64,000 nucleotides of DNA from Pelagibius marinus (lineage in GTDB: Bacteria > Pseudomonadota > Alphaproteobacteria > Kiloniellales > Kiloniellaceae), in contig NZ_JACSDK010000001.1 in assembly GCF_014925385.1 (NCBI RefSeq), forward strand, positions 744,001 to 808,000, written 5' to 3'. Below are positions 38,736 to 48,045 of this stretch, piece after piece. Each line of letters opens with the position of its first letter. Within the stretch, counting starts at the first letter, position 1. The notes below the pieces were generated by a model. That model did not search any database and was not told where the DNA came from. It worked only from the letters and a program-made list of their open reading frames with translations. Both the position numbers and the translations under genes were made by a program.

Positions 38736-40430
38736 ATGGCCGGGGAGAGCTTCGCCACCCACCCCTTCGCCACCCATGAGGTCAGCAACCAGAGCCCGCC
38801 GTTCCAGGACCTGAACCTCTTCCTCAGCGACGCTGCCCTGCAGGAGGCGGTGCGGCGCGAGGGTGTCATGGCGCGTCACGAGGAGCTGGCCGCCTTCGGC
38901 GCCGTCGCCGGCAGCGCCGAGGCCTTCGACCTTGGCCGCCTTGCCAACGAGAACCCGCCGCGCCTGCGCCGCTTCGACCAGAAGGGCTTTCCCCTCGACC
39001 TGGTCGAGTTCCACCCGGCCTATCACGAGGTGATGCGCCGCAGCTTCAAGGCCGGGCTGCACTGCTCGGCCTGGGAGCATCTGAAAACGCCCGGCGGTCT
39101 GCCGGAGGACGGCGCCCAGGTGGCGCGTCTGGCGCGGCTCTACATGACGACGCAGACGGAGCCCGGCCACCTCTGCCCGGTGACCATGACCAATGCCGCC
39201 GTGCCCGCCCTGCTGACGCAGCCGGAGATCGCCGAGGCGCTGCTGCCCAGAGTGCTGTCGCGGCGCTACGACGAACGCTTCCGACCGCTGGAGGAGAAGG
39301 CCGGCATGACCCTCGGCATGGGCATGACCGAGAAGCAAGGCGGCACCGACGTGCGCGCCAACGCCACCACGGCGAAGCCCTGCGCCGCTGCCGGGCCCGG
39401 GCGGGAATACCTCCTGGTCGGCCACAAGTGGTTCCTCTCCGCGCCCATGTGCGATGCCTTCCTCATGCTGGCCCAGGCGCCGGGCGGGCTGTCCTGCTTC
39501 TACGTGCTGCGCTTCCTGCCGGACGGTTCGGTGAACCCGCTGCGCCTGCAGCGCCTCAAGGAGAAGCTCGGCAACCGCGCCAACGCCTCCTCGGAGGTCG
39601 AACTGCAGAACGCCCACGGCTGGCTGCTGGGCGAGGAGGGACGCGGCATCGCCACCATCATCGAGATGGTGACCCTGACCCGGCTCGACTGCGCCATCGC
39701 CTCGGCGGGGCAGATGCGCCTGGCACTGGCCATGGCCCTGCATCACTGCCGCCACCGCCGGGTGTTTCAGAAGCACCTCGTGGATCAGCCGATGATGGCC
39801 GCGGTGCTGGCCGACATGGCGGTCGATGTGGAGGCGGCGACAGCCCTGGCCTTCCGCCTGGCGCGCGCCTTCGAGCGCGCGGCGGCCGACGAGGCCGAGG
39901 CGGCCTGGCGCCGGCTGATGGCGCCGGTCACCAAGTACTGGGTCTGCAAGATGGCCCCGGCGCTGGGCTACGAAGCCATGGAGTGCCTGGGCGGCAACGG
40001 CTACGTGGAGGAGGGGCCGGCCGCGCGGCTCTACCGCGAGCTGCCCCTGAACGCGATCTGGGAGGGCTCGGGCAACGTCATGTGCCTCGACGTGCTGCGC
40101 GTCCGCGCCCAGGACGTCGCCGCCGTGGAGACTGTGCTGGCGGAATTGGACGCAGCGGCGCGCGGCGAGCCGCGCCTGGAAGCGGCGCTGGCCGATCTCC
40201 GCGCCCTGCTCGCCGATCCCGGCAGCCTCGAGGGCCGCGCCCGGCACTTCGTGGAACGCCTCGCCCGCACCGCCGCGGCGGGGCTGCTGCGCGCCCAGGC
40301 GCCGTCGTCGGTCGCCGAGGCCTTCATCGCTGGCCGGCTCGACGGGGCCTTCCGGCACACCTACGGGGCCGGCGGCCAGGTGGCCGACTGCCGCGCCATC
40401 CTGGAGCGGGCCTTGCCTCCCGCCGCCTGA
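38736..40430 (+). CDS. Acyl-CoA dehydrogenase family protein, AidB-like
   Basis: 564 residues, longer than a standard acyl-CoA dehydrogenase, as expected for the AidB group. Typical phrases include GMGMTEKQGGTDVRANAT for FAD binding, ECLGGNGYVEEGPAARLYRE and NAIWEGSGNVMCLDVLR near the C-terminal side of the flavin domain, and a final helical region of about 120 residues that in AidB binds DNA. E. coli AidB is made during the adaptive response to alkylation and may protect DNA. Here no ada gene is adjacent; the AlkA-type glycosylase is 24 kb away. Confidence 0.88.
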   Translation: MAGESFATHPFATHEVSNQSPPFQDLNLFLSDAALQEAVRREGVMARHEELAAFGAVAGSAEAFDLGRLANENPPRLRRFDQKGFPLDLVEFHPAYHEVMRRSFKAGLHCSAWEHLKTPGGLPEDGAQVARLARLYMTTQTEPGHLCPVTMTNAAVPALLTQPEIAEALLPRVLSRRYDERFRPLEEKAGMTLGMGMTEKQGGTDVRANATTAKPCAAAGPGREYLLVGHKWFLSAPMCDAFLMLAQAPGGLSCFYVLRFLPDGSVNPLRLQRLKEKLGNRANASSEVELQNAHGWLLGEEGRGIATIIEMVTLTRLDCAIASAGQMRLALAMALHHCRHRRVFQKHLVDQPMMAAVLADMAVDVEAATALAFRLARAFERAAADEAEAAWRRLMAPVTKYWVCKMAPALGYEAMECLGGNGYVEEGPAARLYRELPLNAIWEGSGNVMCLDVLRVRAQDVAAVETVLAELDAAARGEPRLEAALADLRALLADPGSLEGRARHFVERLARTAAAGLLRAQAPSSVAEAFIAGRLDGAFRHTYGAGGQVADCRAILERALPPAA

Positions 40431-40632
40431 AGTCTTCGCCAGGCTCCGCCGCTGGCGCCCGTCGCGCCGGTCTCTTTTGGGTGAGGGGTCGTCTCTAAAG
40501 ATAATTCCTCCTGCATCGGATTTCTGCCGGCGGCTGTGAACCATTTCAGGCCTGCCGCCTACTCATCGGACATATGCGGCGCCGCCTCCCGCGGCACCGC
40601 CCATCTTTTCAAAGCCAAAGGAATTTCGTTCG

Positions 40633-40950
40633 ATGAAAAAGACCCTCCTTGCCCTGATCCCGGTGGCCGTGCTCGGCGCCGGTATCGCCACCCAGGCGAA
40701 CGCTGGTGAAACCTGCTGGTCGACCGCCCACGCTGTCTGCGACTGGGCCTACCCGGGCGACGGGACCCTCGAGTCCGAGAAGAAGTATTCCAACTGCATG
40801 ATCGCCGCCGCGCCGATCTGCAACGCCAGCCAGGAAGCCCGGCCGACCGCCATCCAGCTGAAATCCGCGGCCGAACGCCTGCCCGAGCCGAGTGCCACGC
40901 TCTTGAAGCAGTATTCGCGCGCCAAGGGGCAGACCCTCGCCAAGCGCTAA
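40633..40950 (+). CDS. Small secreted four-cysteine protein
   Basis: 105 residues. A classical signal peptide is present (MKKTLLALIPVAVLGAGIA, cleavage after ANA at residue 24), leaving about 81 mature residues. Four Cys lie in the first part (ETCWS, AVCDW, SNCMI, PICNA) and could form two disulfides, with DsbB supplied nearby. The C-terminal part is polar and helical. No family was recognised. It stands alone between aidB-like and mutL with about 140-200 bp on either side, so it probably has its own promoter. Confidence 0.7.
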   Translation: MKKTLLALIPVAVLGAGIATQANAGETCWSTAHAVCDWAYPGDGTLESEKKYSNCMIAAAPICNASQEARPTAIQLKSAAERLPEPSATLLKQYSRAKGQTLAKR

Positions 40951-41092
40951 CCTGTCCCCATGCCCCGCCGCCCGGTCCCGCACCTGGAGCCGGGGGGTGG
41001 GGAAAATCCTCGATTTCCCCGGCTTTTCGCGACTCCGCCAGGTCTGCTAGTCTCCGACCAGTTCTGACAGTCCGGCCGGAAACCCAGCCTTT

Positions 41093-42940
41093 ATGCCGAT
41101 TCGCCGCCTTCCCGAGACCCTGGTGAACCAGATCGCCGCCGGCGAGGTGGTGGAGCGCCCGGCGGCTGCCGTGAAGGAGCTGGTGGAGAACGCCCTGGAC
41201 GCCGGGGCGCGCCACATCGACGTGGTGCTGCGCGACGGCGGGCGGGCCCTCATCGCCGTCACCGATGACGGCTGCGGCATGACCCCGGAGGAGCTGACCC
41301 TGGCGGTGGAGCGCCACGCCACCTCCAAGCTGCCCGACGACGACCTGGTGCACATCGCCTCCCTGGGCTTCCGCGGCGAGGCGTTGCCCTCCATCGGCGC
41401 CGTGGCGCGCCTCACGGTCACCAGCCGCCCGGCGGAAGCCGGGGAGGCCTGGGCGCTGACCGTCGAGGGCGGCAAGCTCGGCAAGCCCCAGCCCGCCGCC
41501 CACCCCAAGGGCACCCGCGTGGAGGTGCGCGACCTCTTCTTCGCCACCCCGGCGCGGCTCAAGTTCCTGAAGACCGCCCGCACTGAGGTCTCCCACGCCC
41601 AGGACACGGTGAACCGCCTGGCCATGGCGCATCCGCAGGTCGGCTTCACGCTTTCCGACGGGGAGAGGAAGCTGATCGGCCTCGCCCCCGCCGAGGGCGA
41701 ACTTTTCGAGGGGCGCCTGAAGCGGCTCTCGGCGCTCATGGGCCGCGACTTCGCCGACAACGCGCTGGCCATCGACGCGGAGCGCGAGGGCCTCCGCCTC
41801 ACCGGCTACGTCGGCCTGCCGACGCTGAACCGCGGTAATGCCCAGCACCAATACCTCTTCGTCAACGGCCGGCCGGTGCGCGACAAGCTGCTCTACGGCG
41901 CCCTCCGCGGCGCCTACCAGGATTTCCTGGCCCGCGACCGCCATCCGCTGGTGGCCCTGTTTCTGGAGGTGCCGCCGGAGCAGGTGGACGTGAACGTGCA
42001 CCCCGCCAAGGCCGAAGTGCGCTTCCGCGACCCCGGCCTGGTGCGCGGCCTCATCGTCTCGGCCTGCAAGCACGCCCTGGCCCAGGCGGGCCACCGCGCT
42101 TCGACCACCGTGTCGGAGACGGCGCTGGGCGCCTTCCGGCCGCAGTCGGGACCGGCGGCCTATCAAGGCAATTGGGGCCGGCCGGCGACGACCCTGCCGC
42201 GCGGCCTTGCCGAGGCGACGGCGACCTACGCCGCGCCGCTCAACAACACCTGGGGTCAGCAGGCTGGGGGCCAGCTGCCGGGGCTCGATGCCGCGCCCGC
42301 GGCGGTGGCGGCCTCCGCCCAGGCGCTGGCCCGCGAGGCCGCCGAGCCCGAGGCCGAGAGCTTCCCTTTGGGCGCCGCCCGCGCCCAGCTGCACGGCACC
42401 TACGTGGTGGCGCAGACGGCCGACGGCATCGTCATCGTCGACCAGCACGCCGCCCACGAGCGCCTGGTCTACGAGCGCATGAAACAGCAGCTCGGCGAGA
42501 GCGGCGTGAAGCGGCAGATGCTGCTGCTGCCCGAAGTGGTGGAGCTGGAGGAGAGCGCCGCCGCGCGCATCGCCGAACGCGCGGGCGAGCTGGAGGAACT
42601 GGGCCTGGTGGTGGAGGCCTTCGGCCCCGGCGCCGTGGTGGTGCGCGAAGTGCCGGCCCTGCTGGGCGAGGTCGAGGTGGCCGGCCTGATCCGCGACCTG
42701 GCCGACGAACTGGCCGAGCTGGGCGAGGCGCTGGCGCTGAGAGAAAGGCTCGAGCACGTCTGCGGCACCCTGGCCTGCCACGGCTCGGTGCGCGCCGGCC
42801 GCCGTCTCAATGCCGAGGAGATGAACGCCCTCCTGCGCCAGATGGAGGCGACGCCCCACAGCGGCCAGTGCAACCACGGCCGCCCGACCTACGTCGAACT
42901 GAAGCTCGCCGACATCGAAAAACTCTTCGGGCGGCGCTGA
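41093..42940 (+). CDS. mutL: DNA mismatch repair protein MutL
   Basis: 615 residues. The N-terminal GHKL ATPase has [32 protein letters not shown] and [26 protein letters not shown]. The C-terminal dimerisation domain contains [14 protein letters not shown], the D-Q-H-A-x2-E-x4-E metal-binding motif of endonuclease-active MutL proteins; this matches lineages that lack MutH. A linker of about 100 Ala/Gln-rich residues joins the two. It acts with MutS to direct repair. The phosphate transporter gene begins four bases after its stop. Confidence 0.96.
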   Translation: MPIRRLPETLVNQIAAGEVVERPAAAVKELVENALDAGARHIDVVLRDGGRALIAVTDDGCGMTPEELTLAVERHATSKLPDDDLVHIASLGFRGEALPSIGAVARLTVTSRPAEAGEAWALTVEGGKLGKPQPAAHPKGTRVEVRDLFFATPARLKFLKTARTEVSHAQDTVNRLAMAHPQVGFTLSDGERKLIGLAPAEGELFEGRLKRLSALMGRDFADNALAIDAEREGLRLTGYVGLPTLNRGNAQHQYLFVNGRPVRDKLLYGALRGAYQDFLARDRHPLVALFLEVPPEQVDVNVHPAKAEVRFRDPGLVRGLIVSACKHALAQAGHRASTTVSETALGAFRPQSGPAAYQGNWGRPATTLPRGLAEATATYAAPLNNTWGQQAGGQLPGLDAAPAAVAASAQALAREAAEPEAESFPLGAARAQLHGTYVVAQTADGIVIVDQHAAHERLVYERMKQQLGESGVKRQMLLLPEVVELEESAAARIAERAGELEELGLVVEAFGPGAVVVREVPALLGEVEVAGLIRDLADELAELGEALALRERLEHVCGTLACHGSVRAGRRLNAEEMNALLRQMEATPHSGQCNHGRPTYVELKLADIEKLFGRR

Positions 42941-42944
42941 CCAC

Positions 42945-44435
42945 GTGAGCACTCCCGTCAAGAAAACCGAGAACCGCTACGTCAACGACCTCCGGCGTTA
43001 CGGCTACGTGCAGTCGGTCTTCTTCGGCCTGCGCGGCGTCATCGTGCCGCTCGGCCTCTCCATCATCTTTCTGGCGGTGGTCGGCAGCACCGTCGGCGGC
43101 TACCAGAGCACCATCAGCGAGGACTGGCTGATCGTCGCCGTCGCCGCCGTGGTCGGCGGCTACATGGCGCTCAACATCGGCGCCAACGACGTCGCCAACA
43201 ACATGGGGCCCGCCGTCGGCGGCAAGGTCCTGACCGTCCTGGCGGCGGTGTTCATCGCCGCGGTCTGCGAGGCCGCCGGCGCGCTGCTGGCGGGCGGCGA
43301 CGTGGTCAAGACCGTCTCCAAGGGCATCATTTCCCCAGGCCCGGAGGTCAGCGTCATGGCCTTCCGCGACCTGATGCTCAGCGCGCTCTTCGCCGCGGCC
43401 CTGTGGATCAACCTCGCGACCATCCTCAACGCCCCGGTTTCCACGACCCATTCCATCGTCGGCGGCGTCCTCGGCGCCGGCATCGCCGTGGCGGGCTTCG
43501 GCCTGGTCAACTGGGGCACCATGTCGGCGATCGCCGCCAGCTGGGTCATCTCCCCCGTCATCGGCGCCGGCCTTGCCGCGCTCATTCTCTACTTCATCAA
43601 GACGAGGATCCTCTACGTCGAGGACCGACTCGCCGCGGCGAAGAAATGGGTGCCCGTGCTCATCGGCCTCATGGCCGGCGCCTTCACGGCCTACATGCTG
43701 TTGAAGGGGCTGAAGAAGATCTGGCACCCGGGCATGCTGGAGATCGTCCTGCTGTCGATCGCGGCCTTCGCGGCGGCCTATGCCGCCTCTCGCCCCTACA
43801 TCGCCGCGCGCGTGCGCGAGCTGGCCAACCGGCGGACCGACATCAACCGCCTGTTCAACCTGCCGCTGATCGCCGGCGCCGCCTTGCTGTCCTTCGCCCA
43901 CGGCGCCAACGATGTCGCCAACGCGGTGGGTCCGCTGGCCGCCATCGTCTCCACGGTGCAGCAGTCGGGGATCGCCAGGGAGGTCACGATCCCGCTCTGG
44001 GTCATGGCCGTGGGTGCCTTCGGCATCGCGCTGGGGCTCGGGCTCTTCGGGCCGAAGCTGATCACCGTGGTCGGGGAGAAGATCACCCGCCTGAACTCGG
44101 CCAGGGCCTACTGCGTCGCCCTCTCGGCGGCGGTGACGGTGCTGATCGCGACGACGCTGGGGCTGCCGGTCAGCTCGACGCACATCGCCGTGGGCGCTGT
44201 CTTCGGCGTCGGTTTCCTGCGCGAGTTCCTGGAAAACCCGAACAAGAAGAAACTCCGTCCCGGGCACAAGCTGAACGTGACCGCCGAGGACGCCTTCAAG
44301 AGCCGCGGCTATCGTTCGATGCGGCTGCTGGTGCGGCGGCGCTTCGCCGTCTCCATCGCCGCCGCCTGGGTGGTCACGGTGCCGGCGTCAGCTCTGCTTG
44401 CCGCGCTGATTTACGGCTGTTTGCAGCTTCTGTGA
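42945..44435 (+). CDS. Inorganic phosphate transporter, PiT family
   Basis: 496 residues with about 12 membrane segments. The duplicated PiT signature is present twice: GGYMALNIGANDVANNMGPAVG near residue 70 and LLSFAHGANDVANAVGPLAA near residue 315, together with NAPVSTTHSIVGGVLG and LGLPVSSTHIAVGAVFG. It is a low-affinity phosphate (metal-phosphate) carrier. A central hydrophilic domain separates the halves. The GTG at 42945 follows mutL by four bases. Its last 62 bases overlap the 3' end of the opposite-strand Nudix gene. Confidence 0.93.
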   Translation: MSTPVKKTENRYVNDLRRYGYVQSVFFGLRGVIVPLGLSIIFLAVVGSTVGGYQSTISEDWLIVAVAAVVGGYMALNIGANDVANNMGPAVGGKVLTVLAAVFIAAVCEAAGALLAGGDVVKTVSKGIISPGPEVSVMAFRDLMLSALFAAALWINLATILNAPVSTTHSIVGGVLGAGIAVAGFGLVNWGTMSAIAASWVISPVIGAGLAALILYFIKTRILYVEDRLAAAKKWVPVLIGLMAGAFTAYMLLKGLKKIWHPGMLEIVLLSIAAFAAAYAASRPYIAARVRELANRRTDINRLFNLPLIAGAALLSFAHGANDVANAVGPLAAIVSTVQQSGIAREVTIPLWVMAVGAFGIALGLGLFGPKLITVVGEKITRLNSARAYCVALSAAVTVLIATTLGLPVSSTHIAVGAVFGVGFLREFLENPNKKKLRPGHKLNVTAEDAFKSRGYRSMRLLVRRRFAVSIAAAWVVTVPASALLAALIYGCLQLL

Positions 44436-44841
44436 TCCACGCCCGCAGGTCGCCGAACTGCCTGATCAGCGGCAGCAGGTCCTCGCGGTAGGCGACGCGG
44501 GGCGCGTCCTCGATCAGCGCCCAGTGGCGCTGGCGTTTGTCCTTCTCGGGCCAGTCGTCGAGCTGCTCGGTGACGAGGAAGGGGTAGTAGGTGACGGGCA
44601 CCTCGCGCTTGCCCTTGTCGGTCAGCTTGGTCACCACCACCGTCATCGGGAAATCGTCCAGGACCACGCCCTTCACGCCGGCTTCCTCGAAGCCTTCGCG
44701 GTGGCAGGCCTGGATGTGGGTTTCCCCCGACTCGATCTTGCCCTTGGGCAGGATCCAGCGCCCGCGGGTCTGCGAGGTGACGAAGAGCAGCGCCACGTCG
44801 CTGTCTCTGGTGTCGAAGGGAATGATACCAACGCGATGCAT
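44374..44841 (-). CDS. Nudix hydrolase
   Basis: 155 residues from ATG 44841 (MHRVGIIPFDTRD). The Nudix box is complete: GKIESGETHIQACHREGFEEAGVKG. The remaining sequence (RGRWILPKGKIE before the box, VTYYPFLVTEQLDDWPEKDKRQRHWALIEDA after) resembles the diadenosine/diphosphoinositol-polyphosphate-type Nudix group. Its natural substrate is not certain. The C-terminal codons overlap the end of the phosphate transporter gene by 62 bp tail to tail. If it acts on inositol or nucleotide polyphosphates, proximity to a phosphate transporter may be meaningful, but this is inference. Confidence 0.86.
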   Translation of the reverse strand: MHRVGIIPFDTRDSDVALLFVTSQTRGRWILPKGKIESGETHIQACHREGFEEAGVKGVVLDDFPMTVVVTKLTDKGKREVPVTYYPFLVTEQLDDWPEKDKRQRHWALIEDAPRVAYREDLLPLIRQFGDLRAWITEAANSRKSARQAELTPAP

Positions 44842-45069
44842 TCGGATGCTTTCGTTACCGGCGTCTGAGCAGGTTCGGCGCGACGCGAGCCGATTGTCCT
44901 GTAGGAGTAGGATAGTCAGCCAAGCAGATTTCCGGATCAAGCCTTGAGTTCATCGGGAGGCGGTGCAGCGTGCGCCGGGGAGTTCGCTATCCGGTAGGCG
45001 CGAATTGCATGAATGGCTATTGTGGGGCCGGGCCGGCGTTTCCAGGCCACTGAACAGGATGGTCGAACG

Positions 45070-45276
45070 GTGCGCATTTTCCTGATGGTGTTGGGAGTCC
45101 TCATTTCCGCCGGAGCCCTGGTTGTCTGGCTTTATCTGAATGCGCTGGCGGCCGGTTGGAACACGAGCAACGCCAAGCCGTCGATCAACTGGCTGAACAA
45201 GGAGGCGCTGCTGTGGTTCTGGCTGCCCTTCGCGCTCGGCCTCGCCGTCGCCTTCTTCGGCTGGAAGCGCCACTAG
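45070..45276 (+). CDS. Small hypothetical membrane protein
   Basis: About 68 residues from GTG 45070, preceded by AGGA with a spacing of 10; an ATG at 45013 would add 19 residues that look non-coding. Two membrane helices are predicted (RIFLMVLGVLISAGALVVWLYL and LLWFWLPFALGLAVAFFGW) separated by a short polar loop with WNTSNAKPSINWLNKE. No family was recognised. It lies in a stretch of small orphan genes. Confidence 0.5.
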   Translation: MRIFLMVLGVLISAGALVVWLYLNALAAGWNTSNAKPSINWLNKEALLWFWLPFALGLAVAFFGWKRH

Positions 45277-45343
45277 GCACGGCAGCAGCAACCGCACCCT
45301 TTCTTTGTCTCAGTTCTTCATCGCCAACCATGGGAGGGGGATC

Positions 45344-45598
45344 GTGAACGAACCTTGGACCGGCAAGAATCGGCCTCCCCAGATACCTGAGACATGGCGC
45401 GGCCGGCCATTGCGTGGCGGGGATGGGTGGTGCTGGGAGGATCCTGCGAATGCGGGCAACAGCGTTCGCTTCTACAAAGGCGATCCCTCGAGCGCGGTTC
45501 CGTCGAAGCGGGCACCCTTTGTCGTGGTTTGCTCGGACGGTTTGTTGATCGACCGTAGCGGCAATCCGATCCCGGGAAGCAGTTGCCCGGATGACTGA
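45344..45598 (+). CDS. Hypothetical 84-residue protein
   Basis: I do not recognise this protein. The GTG at 45344 has GGGAGGGGGA upstream; a TTG at 45305 is in frame but has no ribosome binding site. The sequence is polar, with NEPWTGKNRPPQIPETWRGR at the start and a C-terminal strand pair VVVCSDGLLIDRSGNPIPGSSC containing two Cys. No signal peptide or membrane segment is visible. It may be a small accessory gene; function cannot be inferred. Confidence 0.5.
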   Translation: MNEPWTGKNRPPQIPETWRGRPLRGGDGWCWEDPANAGNSVRFYKGDPSSAVPSKRAPFVVVCSDGLLIDRSGNPIPGSSCPDD

Positions 45599-45622
45599 CA
45601 CATTATCGTCGCCACGCGCGGG

Positions 45623-46219
45623 TTACTGGAGCCCGAATAACGCCCGCGACCGCTGAGCAACGTCTTCGTCCACCTCTCCGGCCTGGACCCGCCTCAAGGC
45701 CTCGCGTTCTTCTGGGTACAGGCAACTGTGGGCCTTGAGCAACCTTTCGGCTGTTTGGGCCGCAAACCACGGTTCTGCTTCCTCGGTGACAAGCGCATGC
45801 ATTGCCTGGGCACAGTGCTCCAGCGAGTCTTCGTCTGCGCCAAACTCAAGGCCGCGGGTTTCCGACGGCCCATTCAAGGCGACGAATTCCCGGGCATCGT
45901 TCAACACGCGGATGCCGTAGTGCAGCCGGAAGCACGGGCCGAAGGTGAACTTGTGGACATGAAGGAATTGCACAAACAGCCCGCTTTCACGGGCAAACCA
46001 AGTGCTCTTCCTCTTGAAGCCCAGTGCTTTGACCCTCTAGGCAAAGCGCCGCATGACCTTTGCCGCGTTCGAACGCTCGAGCTTCTTTGCTGCGCGCTGA
46101 CGCTCTATCACGGCGCGGTATTCCGGGCTGATTTCGATGCCGTAGTAGGTGTCTCTCTCTGGCATCCGGGGTGTGATTCCTGTCTGCTGGCCTGCGGCCT
46201 CAATCCCTTTTCCGGGCAT
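45623..46219 (-). pseudogene. DUF4304-like gene interrupted by one in-frame TAG
   Basis: Reading the minus strand from ATG 46219 (or ATG 46165, MPERDTYYGIEIS) gives a polar N terminus ending VMRRFA, then TAG at 46037-46039, and the same frame continues RVKALGFKRKSTWFARESGLFVQFLHVHKF and on to FGLQ at 45623. The part after the stop resembles the beginning of DUF4304 proteins (R-A-L-G-F-K-R-K...F). One substitution (GAG to TAG) would restore a ~198-residue protein. A translated remnant could start at an internal GTG (45973). It may be a pseudogene or a sequencing error. Confidence 0.6.
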
Positions 46220-46300
46220 TTAGGCAGTTACGGCAAATCGCAAGATTAGCGCGACCTCGATACGATTTACAGATTGCTGCGCCGATGCAGGGCCAGGGGG

Positions 46301-46870
46301 TCAGATTTCCCCGTATTTCAGGAAAACCAGCTTGGCCTTGCCGTAGCTGCGGGCGTCCAGTTCGCTGAAGCCTTCGGGAATCTCGAAGGCTTCGTTCTTC
46401 ATCAGCTCGACGGAGACCAGGGCGCCCTCGGCGATCCAGCCGGCCTTCAACAGACTGGCCACGGCCTTCTCGGCGAAGCCCTGGTTATAGGGCGGATCGA
46501 GGAAGACTAGGTCGCAGGGCGCGGGGGCCGGGCGCGGGTGCAGCACGTCGCAGGCCAGCAGCTTGCCGCGCTCGCCTTCGCCCAGGTTCTGGATGTTGGC
46601 GCGGCAGATCTCGATGGCCGGGGCGTAGTTCTCCATGAAGGTCGCCTCGGCGGCGCCGCGCGACAGGGCCTCCAGGCCCAGGGCCCCGGTGCCGGCGAAG
46701 GCGTCCAGCACCCTGGCGCCGGTCAGGCGCTGCTGGCCTTCCTCGGCCAGCTTGCCGCTGGTCAGGATGTTGAACAGGGCCTCGCGCGTGCGGTCCGCGG
46801 TGGGCCGCACGGCCAGGTCTTCGGGCGTCTTGAGGCTGCGGCCCCTATGACGGCCGGCGACGATGCGCAT
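46301..46870 (-). CDS. rsmD: 16S rRNA (guanine966-N2)-methyltransferase
   Basis: 189 residues. The N terminus MRIVAGRHRGRSLKTP and RPTADRTREALFNIL are diagnostic of RsmD. The SAM site is VLDAFAGTGALGLEALSRGA, and the catalytic N-D/P-P-Y-type motif appears as LVFLDPPYNQG. It methylates G966 of 16S rRNA during assembly of the small subunit. Its start overlaps the 3' end of the pseudouridine synthase gene by 26 bp, a common alphaproteobacterial pair. Confidence 0.94.
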   Translation of the reverse strand: MRIVAGRHRGRSLKTPEDLAVRPTADRTREALFNILTSGKLAEEGQQRLTGARVLDAFAGTGALGLEALSRGAAEATFMENYAPAIEICRANIQNLGEGERGKLLACDVLHPRPAPAPCDLVFLDPPYNQGFAEKAVASLLKAGWIAEGALVSVELMKNEAFEIPEGFSELDARSYGKAKLVFLKYGEI

Positions 46871-48032
46871 GCTTCTTCGGTCCGCTGGATTTGGGGCCGC
46901 TGGATCTGGGGCCGCCGGTCTTGCGGGAGGCGGTCCGCTTCGGCGCGCCGCGCTTCGGGGCCGCCTTCTTCACGCCCGGTTTCTTGGCGAGTGGCTTCTT
47001 GGAGAACGGCTTCTTCGTTCCCGCCTTCTTGGTGGTGGTCTTCTTGGCCGCGGGCTTCTTCGCGAGGGGGCGCTTAGGGCTCGCTTTCTTGGGGGCAGCT
47101 TTCTCGGGCCCTGCTTTCTTGGCCGCGGCGGCCTTCTTCTTCGCAGCCTCCTGCTTCGGGCTGCGGCGCTGGCGCTTTTCCTTTTGCTCCGCCTCGCGCT
47201 GGTGCTTGAAGCCGCGCTTGGAGCCGGGACGGTTGGGCTTCGGCTTGGCCTTGGCGAAGCCCTTGCCCTTCTTCTTCTTGTCCGGGTCTTCCTGGCCCAG
47301 GGCCTGGCGCAGCTGCTTGGGCGGCACCTCGTCCAGCGCCCGCTTCGGCAGCTTGCCCAGCTTGAAGGGGCCGTAGGAAACGCGGATCAGGCGGTTCACC
47401 CGCAGGCCCAGGTGGGCGCAGATCTTGCGCACTTCGCGGTTCTTGCCTTCGCGCAGGGCGAAGGTCAGCCAGGCGTTGGCGCCGGACTGGCGGTCGAGCA
47501 CCGCCTCCACCGGGCCGTAGTCGACGCCGTCGACGGTGATGCCCTTGGCGAGCGCCGCCAGGCGGTTCGGGTGGACGTGGCCCTGGGCGCGCACGCGGTA
47601 GCGGCGCAGCCAGCCACTGCTCGGCAGTTCCAGCTGACGTTTCAGGCCGCCGTCGGTGGTCAGCAGCAGCAGGCCCTCGGAATTGATGTCGAGGCGCCCC
47701 ACCGCCTGCAGGCGCGGCAGGCCGCCGGGCAGGTGGTCGAAGACCGTGGGACGGCCTTGGGGATCGCGCTCGCTGGTGATTTCGCCGCGCGGCTTGTGGT
47801 AGCAGAAGAGGCGCGGCGGCGCGGCGGCGGGCAGCGGCTCGCCGTCCACCGCGATGCGGCTGGCCCCCGTCACCACGGCGGCGGGGCTGGTCAGCACCTT
47901 GCCGTCGACGCTGACCCGCCCGGCGCGGATCCAGGTCTCGGCGTCGCGGCGCGAGCAGAGCCCGGCGCGGGCGATGACCTTGGCGATGCGTTCACAGCTC
48001 TGCGGCGTGGCGTCGGCTTCGATTTCGGCCAT
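46845..48032 (-). CDS. rluB: 23S rRNA pseudouridine synthase (RluB-type) with long basic tail
   Basis: 395 residues. The S4 domain is at the N terminus (ERIAKVIARAGLCSRRDAETWIRAGRV), and the catalytic Asp is in AVGRLDINSEGLLLLTTDGG, followed by GKNREVRKICAHLGLRVNRLIRVSYGPFKL. This is the RluB/RsuA family that modifies 23S rRNA. The last ~145 residues are a low-complexity Lys/Ala/Pro tail with many AKK, PKK and TKK units, like a histone H1 tail; E. coli RluB has a shorter basic tail. The tail is probably disordered and binds RNA or DNA. Confidence 0.92.
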   Translation of the reverse strand: MAEIEADATPQSCERIAKVIARAGLCSRRDAETWIRAGRVSVDGKVLTSPAAVVTGASRIAVDGEPLPAAAPPRLFCYHKPRGEITSERDPQGRPTVFDHLPGGLPRLQAVGRLDINSEGLLLLTTDGGLKRQLELPSSGWLRRYRVRAQGHVHPNRLAALAKGITVDGVDYGPVEAVLDRQSGANAWLTFALREGKNREVRKICAHLGLRVNRLIRVSYGPFKLGKLPKRALDEVPPKQLRQALGQEDPDKKKKGKGFAKAKPKPNRPGSKRGFKHQREAEQKEKRQRRSPKQEAAKKKAAAAKKAGPEKAAPKKASPKRPLAKKPAAKKTTTKKAGTKKPFSKKPLAKKPGVKKAAPKRGAPKRTASRKTGGPRSSGPKSSGPKKHAHRRRPS

Positions 48033-48045
48033 GGTCTTTCTGTTC

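Noticed and set aside
45623..45973. A complete 116-residue gene starting at GTG 45973
   Set aside because: The frame continues upstream with family-like sequence to a stop and then further, so this is more likely the remnant of a longer, interrupted gene.
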